From NCBI RefSeq assembly GCF_001186125.1, contig NW_014040391.1:9938-62078 (forward strand): a stretch of DNA of 52,141 bases. The letters are read 5' to 3'. Made by a program: the position numbers and the translations under genes. The DNA is from Sphaeroforma arctica JP610. Its lineage: Eukaryota; Opisthokonta; Ichthyosporea; Ichthyophonida. The notes under the pieces are model-generated. The model was not told the DNA's origin. It searched no databases and saw nothing but the letters and a program-made list of their open reading frames with translations. Positions 48,377 through 52,141 of the stretch are shown one piece after another; the first letter of the stretch is position 1, and the number at the start of each line of letters is the position of its first letter.

Positions 48377-50794
48377 ACGTGTGTGTGTGTGCTACGTATG
48401 TATGTATACATTCGCCAAGGTGAAATACCCCATATATACCCTACGAATATGCGAAGTCGAGCATGCTAGTGGGAGGCATATGAGCTACGAGGAGGAACAA
48501 GCTGCTTGTCAGATGACAAGTGACACATCAAGTTTTAGGGGTTTAGGGTTTTGGGTAGGAGATCGAGCAAAAACAATGCCTACTGGTAATGGCTGCAGTA
48601 TGAAAAGGGAACTCTGCAAAGGCTTTACGCAGGACTTCAATGCGATTCGTCAGTACTCACCTGCTACAGGGTCGCTGCGACTGATGATATGTTTGTGCGT
48701 CTCTCTCTCAGCGGCCAGGGCAGCCGGTGTTGTGTGCGCGGCCTTTTCTCTCATTATGCGCAGCTTCGTCTCTTGATACGTTGAGATGAACACACGAGTG
48801 CAACGGGTGATATGAGACGCTTGCGTGTACTTTGAGATGTGATCTCACAACACATCAGATGTCTACCGCTAACTGTATGTACCAAGGGTAAACGGCACTC
48901 CTTAGTTGCCTCAGCGCATTCAATAAATGATTGAACAGATCATGTCAGTCGCATGAGGTGAGTGTTGGTACGTATTAAGGGAATAGGTGAGATGTCTATG
49001 CGCACACTCGCGGATAGGTATAGCATAGTGTACACCATAGTGAAAGTACGGAGATATGTATGTGGATAGGAAGAGCATAGTTTTCAATGCATGTGCACAT
49101 ACAACGATCACACTCACATCTATGCTCACGTGCACATACGATATGCATGCCATTGACCCTAATATCATGTAAACATGTAACGATGAGAGAATCATACTCA
49201 AAGAACTTTAACGGCGACATCGATGTAAATACAGATCTATACACAAACAGAATAGGATTAAAACCCACACACCAATACACTACAGACACACCACTACGCT
49301 ACAGACACACCAATACACTACAGACACACCAATACGCTACAGACACACCAATACGCTACAGACACTCCAATACGTTACAGACATTCCAATACGCTACAGA
49401 CACTCCAATACGCTACATACGCACCAATACGCTACAGACACACCAATACGCTACAGACACACCAATACACTACATACACTCCAATACGCTACAGACAAAC
49501 CAATACGCTACAGACACTCCAATACGCTACAGACACTCCAATACGCTACAGACACCCCAATACGCTACAGACACTCCAATACGCTACAGACACAACAATA
49601 CGCTACAGACATACCAATACACTATAGACACACCAATACACTAGAGACACGCCAATACGCTACAGACACCCCAAAACGCTATAGACACACCAACACGCTA
49701 CAGACACACCAATACACTACAGACACACCCAAATGCTTTAGATACGCCTCTCGTTGAGCAATCTCCTCCGGTGTCTCGATCGACCACCTGTGTGTGGCCA
49801 TGTGCATCTGTGGTATCTGCTGCTCCACCCACGGAGGGCTTATTCCGTCACCATCCGATTTAAGCACCCCCTCCTCCGTCTGTGATAGCTGCTGCTCTAC
49901 CCACTGAGGGCTTATTCCGTCACCATCCGATTTAAGACAGCCCTCGTCGCACACACCACTGCCCGCCATGGACGCACCTTCACCCAAAAAAAAGGACCAC
50001 CCCTCCTCCTCTGCCTGAACCACCCTCTGCGCCGTGCCCTGCACCCCATCAGTTGGTAACCTGCTGTCCCATGCTGCTGTGTGGCTTTGTGCGTTGACAC
50101 TCCCTCCTCCGTGCCAGTTGGCTGCGTGGCCCATATCCGCCGCCTGTCCACCCCTCACACCACTAGCGCCCACACAGCCGGATGATCCCGTGCCTTCTCT
50201 CACTGCGTGCTGCGGTGTGGTTGCCCGGCCTTGTGCTGTAGCTTCTCGTATCGCCTTCTCACTCACAGTGGCTGTGCTGTGTGTTGCATCGTCCACCCAT
50301 CTGCTGACTACTGTCTGCTCACGCCCGCGTGCACTCCCTTGAGTGTCTCCATTGGCGCGTGTTGGGGTGTTTTCGTGTGATGGGTCGTTGGCACGTGCTT
50401 CTTCCTGCCCACGTGCTTGGGCTGCCCTTAGTGACGGCCACGTGATCGCACTATTACTAGCAACACGACCGGTCATTGGGTTATTGTCCGCAGACTCGTG
50501 CGCATTGGGGTGTGCTGTGTGTTCACATACACTGGTGTATAATGGGTGCACATCTACATCTGTGTTGTCTTGCGCTGCAGTGTGTATTGGCAGTGTGTTG
50601 TGTTCACTCACACTCGGTTTCTTCGTATTGTCAGTATAGCCACTGCTAGCAGCTGTGGTTGTCTGTGTATCAGGAAATGACACACCAAACGCACCACCAC
50701 AGATGGCCTCCGTTTCAACAGTGCAACTGAAGGGATCTACTGCTGTTGATTGTTTACTGTCTGGAATGCACCCCTTATTAGCACCCGCCACCAT
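47799..50794 (-). CDS. Low-complexity protein with CFAP36-like C-terminal motif
   Basis: Three exons on the minus strand: 49729-50794, 48661-48771, 47799-48211; phases agree and give 529 residues. The first 340 residues are a Ser/Thr/Ala/Gly-rich, probably disordered region. Within it is a recent 24-residue tandem duplication (LKSDGDGISPQWVEQQ and LKSDGDGISPPWVEQQ, 287-334). Residues about 342-365 read TPEEIAQREAYLKHLETKLR and then IMREK. This resembles the TEEL.QRE.YLK...DKL..MRK block of CFAP36 (CCDC104), a ciliary protein that binds ARL3. The N-terminal BART-like domain of CFAP36 is not visible, so either an upstream exon is missing or only the motif is shared. The tail is acidic and ends PPPPEDPF. 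The acceptor at 48772 (TATCAAG) is weak. The gene is divergent from TRAPPC13. Coding status is fairly sure; the family is tentative. Confidence 0.6.
48272..48395. repeat. (TA)n/(GT)n microsatellite in the CFAP36-like gene
   Basis: TA tracts alternating with (GT)n in the intron between the exons at 47799-48211 and 48661-48771. Confidence 0.95.
49266..49735 (-). repeat. 19-bp minisatellite of 5' splice-site-like units
   Basis: About 25 copies of a 19-bp unit (plus strand CACCAATACGCTACAGACA). On the minus strand the unit reads ATTGGTGTGTCTGTAGCGT, and the array abuts the donor of the exon ending at 49729 (CATTTGG followed by GTGTGTCTGTAG). The donor sequence is thus the first unit of the array, and each later unit repeats TTGGTGTGTCTG. 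Confidence 0.95.
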
Positions 50795-51674
50795 ACCGAT
50801 GTTCGTTCAATCGGTACCGTTCTTCTGTGGTCCAATTGTATCTGACCTCTTAGTTAAATAAGTACATGCTTTTATATTCCCGTCTCTTCCTAATGAATTA
50901 TATTTATTTGCGTGTCATGTTGGAAGAATCGTCGCGAATTCAACCCAGTACTCCAGGTAGCATAACCCCTCTCATTCACACTCCCTTCCCTTCCATTCTT
51001 TTCCAGCACCTTCTGTCGACGTGATAAACAGCGGTGTACATAAACCTTCTCAAACAGTCAAGTATAAATGCCTGCACGTGTCACGTACATCCAGCCACAC
51101 GCCTCACAACTGCGTGTGCCAGCGTGCAACTTGATTCCTCTTCAGTTGTCAGTCGTGTAAACGGTGCAGTACGTGCACACCCCTGTGTATATTTAAATAT
51201 GTATTGTCTAATCAATGCGATCTTAGTACCGAACATCCGCTACGAATTTTGATGACACAAAATCGTATCAACTATCAAAAGTGGGTATCATAATAAAAAT
51301 GTAAAAATGTCAATACCTCTAATAATGATGTATATCCACGTACTTTGTCCAACGGGTGGTTTGTTGCTTATAAGTTATAGGTATGGTGAATGGTCTGACC
51401 TATAAATGATCACAGAGAAACCAAGTGAGCGTAAGTGGGACTATACACGTACGCTCTAAAAACAACCAACGCACTGCCATAGCAACCTCAAACATAACAC
51501 ACAATATAGCCTTACTTAATATATTTGTATAGAAACCTTACCATATCATTCATGAACGTATCACCCGCGATCAAATCGCGTGTACCACCCTTAACACACA
51601 CACCCACACCCAAACGCTCAACATCCAAACACACACCCACACCCAAACACTCAACATCCAAACACACACTCACA
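50795..51674. promoter_or_regulatory. Divergent promoter region and TRAPPC13 leader
   Basis: About 880 bases separate the two divergent starts. The TRAPPC13 side carries a C/A-rich leader with a 33-bp unit in two copies (about 51597-51672, CACACCCACACCCAAAC plus CTCAACATCCAAAC) ending right at the ATG. No TATA box was identified for either gene. Confidence 0.5.
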
Positions 51675-51868
51675 ATGCCGGCACCGGTATCCAAAGACCA
51701 TCTACTGACACTTAAAGTCATGCGATTGTCACGATCGACATTTCATCAATCGGCACCAATCAACGCCGAGAAAGATGACCTCATATACACCGCAACACAG
51801 GACTTGATGGATCAGGAGAGAACGCACGATGCACTGAGTGACAGGCTTGTACTGCCTCAGAATTTTGG
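51675..51868 (+). CDS. TRAPPC13: TRAPPC13 orthologue, first exon (partial)
   Basis: TRAPPC13 is a subunit of the TRAPP tethering complexes that activate Rab1/Rab11-type GTPases in Golgi traffic. This exon encodes 64 residues plus two bases. HLLTLKVMRLSR (9-20) and LPQNFG at the exon end match the N-terminal blocks of the family (HLLALKVMRL and LPQNFGN). The donor is GG followed by GTATGT at 51869, phase 2. The ATG at 51675 follows a C/A-rich leader. An in-frame ATG further upstream would add a repeat-encoded Thr/Pro/Lys stretch and is less likely. The rest lies beyond the right edge. Confidence 0.85.
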
Positions 51869-52027
51869 GTATGTATGAGACAATAATGTGGCAAACCAAG
51901 GATGTGGCAGAATATATTCTTATCTTGCTCACCGATGTGTAAGCAGACGCAAGTATACAAGCAAATAAGCTGGCACGCAAATATTATGTTAATACCCACA
52001 AATTTCCGTATATAGCCATGCATACAT

Positions 52028-52130
52028 ACATAAACAGAAGTATACATATATATATTATATATATATATATATAACAGAAGTATATATATATATATATTAT
52101 AGATGTATATATGTATATTTATATGTATAT
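52028..52130. repeat. TA-rich microsatellite in TRAPPC13 intron 1
   Basis: Interrupted (TA)n with ACAGAAGTATA words repeated, at the right edge of the window. Confidence 0.9.
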
Positions 52131-52141
52131 GTTTATGCGTT

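Noticed and set aside
49087-49644. 185-residue open frame rich in NTLQT/RYRHSN repeats
   Set aside because: It is a translation of the 19-bp minisatellite (three units give 19 residues) in an intron of the CFAP36-like gene.
50034-50639. Long plus-strand open frames opposite the CFAP36-like exon
   Set aside because: They are antisense shadows of a G/C-biased coding exon on the minus strand, which has splice continuity and the CFAP36-like block.

Overview
The window is nuclear DNA of an intron-rich eukaryote. Genes are broken into many short exons (25 in SMC2) by introns of tens of bases to 2 kb. Donors are mostly GTATGT or GTGAGT-like and acceptors end in CAG or TAG. Introns and spacers are full of (TA)n/(GT)n microsatellites and minisatellites. 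The recognisable proteins (DOP1, CCDC174, SMC2, TRAPPC13) read as opisthokont orthologues. A unicellular holozoan such as an ichthyosporean (Sphaeroforma-like) fits best, but this is inference. All gene models were built by hand from canonical splice sites and checked for phase continuity; no transcript data were available. No intact or fossil virus-like element was recognised.

Layout. 1-1846 (-): 5' end of DOP1, running off the left edge. 2504-5638 (+): CCDC174, divergent from DOP1. 6990-7583 (-): a small secreted cysteine-rich prepropeptide. 9043-12414 (-): a secreted phospholipase A2-like enzyme with a 24-nt microexon. 14876-22411 (+): a fusion of a CDP-alcohol phosphotransferase with a CTP:phospho-base cytidylyltransferase, i.e. 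the last two Kennedy-pathway steps in one polypeptide. 23404-24721: a near-perfect 108-bp inverted repeat carrying a TATA box, flanking an intronless 150-residue gene (-). 27161-27490 (-): a small single-span membrane protein. 28320-46534 (+): complete condensin SMC2, 1223 residues, with an E2F-like site pair upstream. 47799-50794 (-): a 529-residue low-complexity protein with a CFAP36-like C-terminal motif. 51675 to the right edge (+): 5' end of TRAPPC13.

Functionally, DOP1 and TRAPPC13 act in Golgi/endosome traffic, CCDC174 in the nucleus with splicing factors, and SMC2 in chromosome condensation. The Kennedy fusion makes phosphatidylcholine or phosphatidylethanolamine at the ER. The two secreted proteins are neighbours on the same strand. 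There is no operon-like organisation.

The most unusual observations are (i) the Kennedy-pathway fusion, proved at sequence level by one exon that encodes both the last membrane helix and the HxGH nucleotide-binding loop; (ii) minisatellites anchored on splice junctions, including an array of about 11 extra copies of a 3' splice site and about 25 copies of a 5' splice-site-like unit; (iii) the inverted promoter duplication; and (iv) the cysteine-rich prepropeptide with two competing acceptors 13 nt apart.
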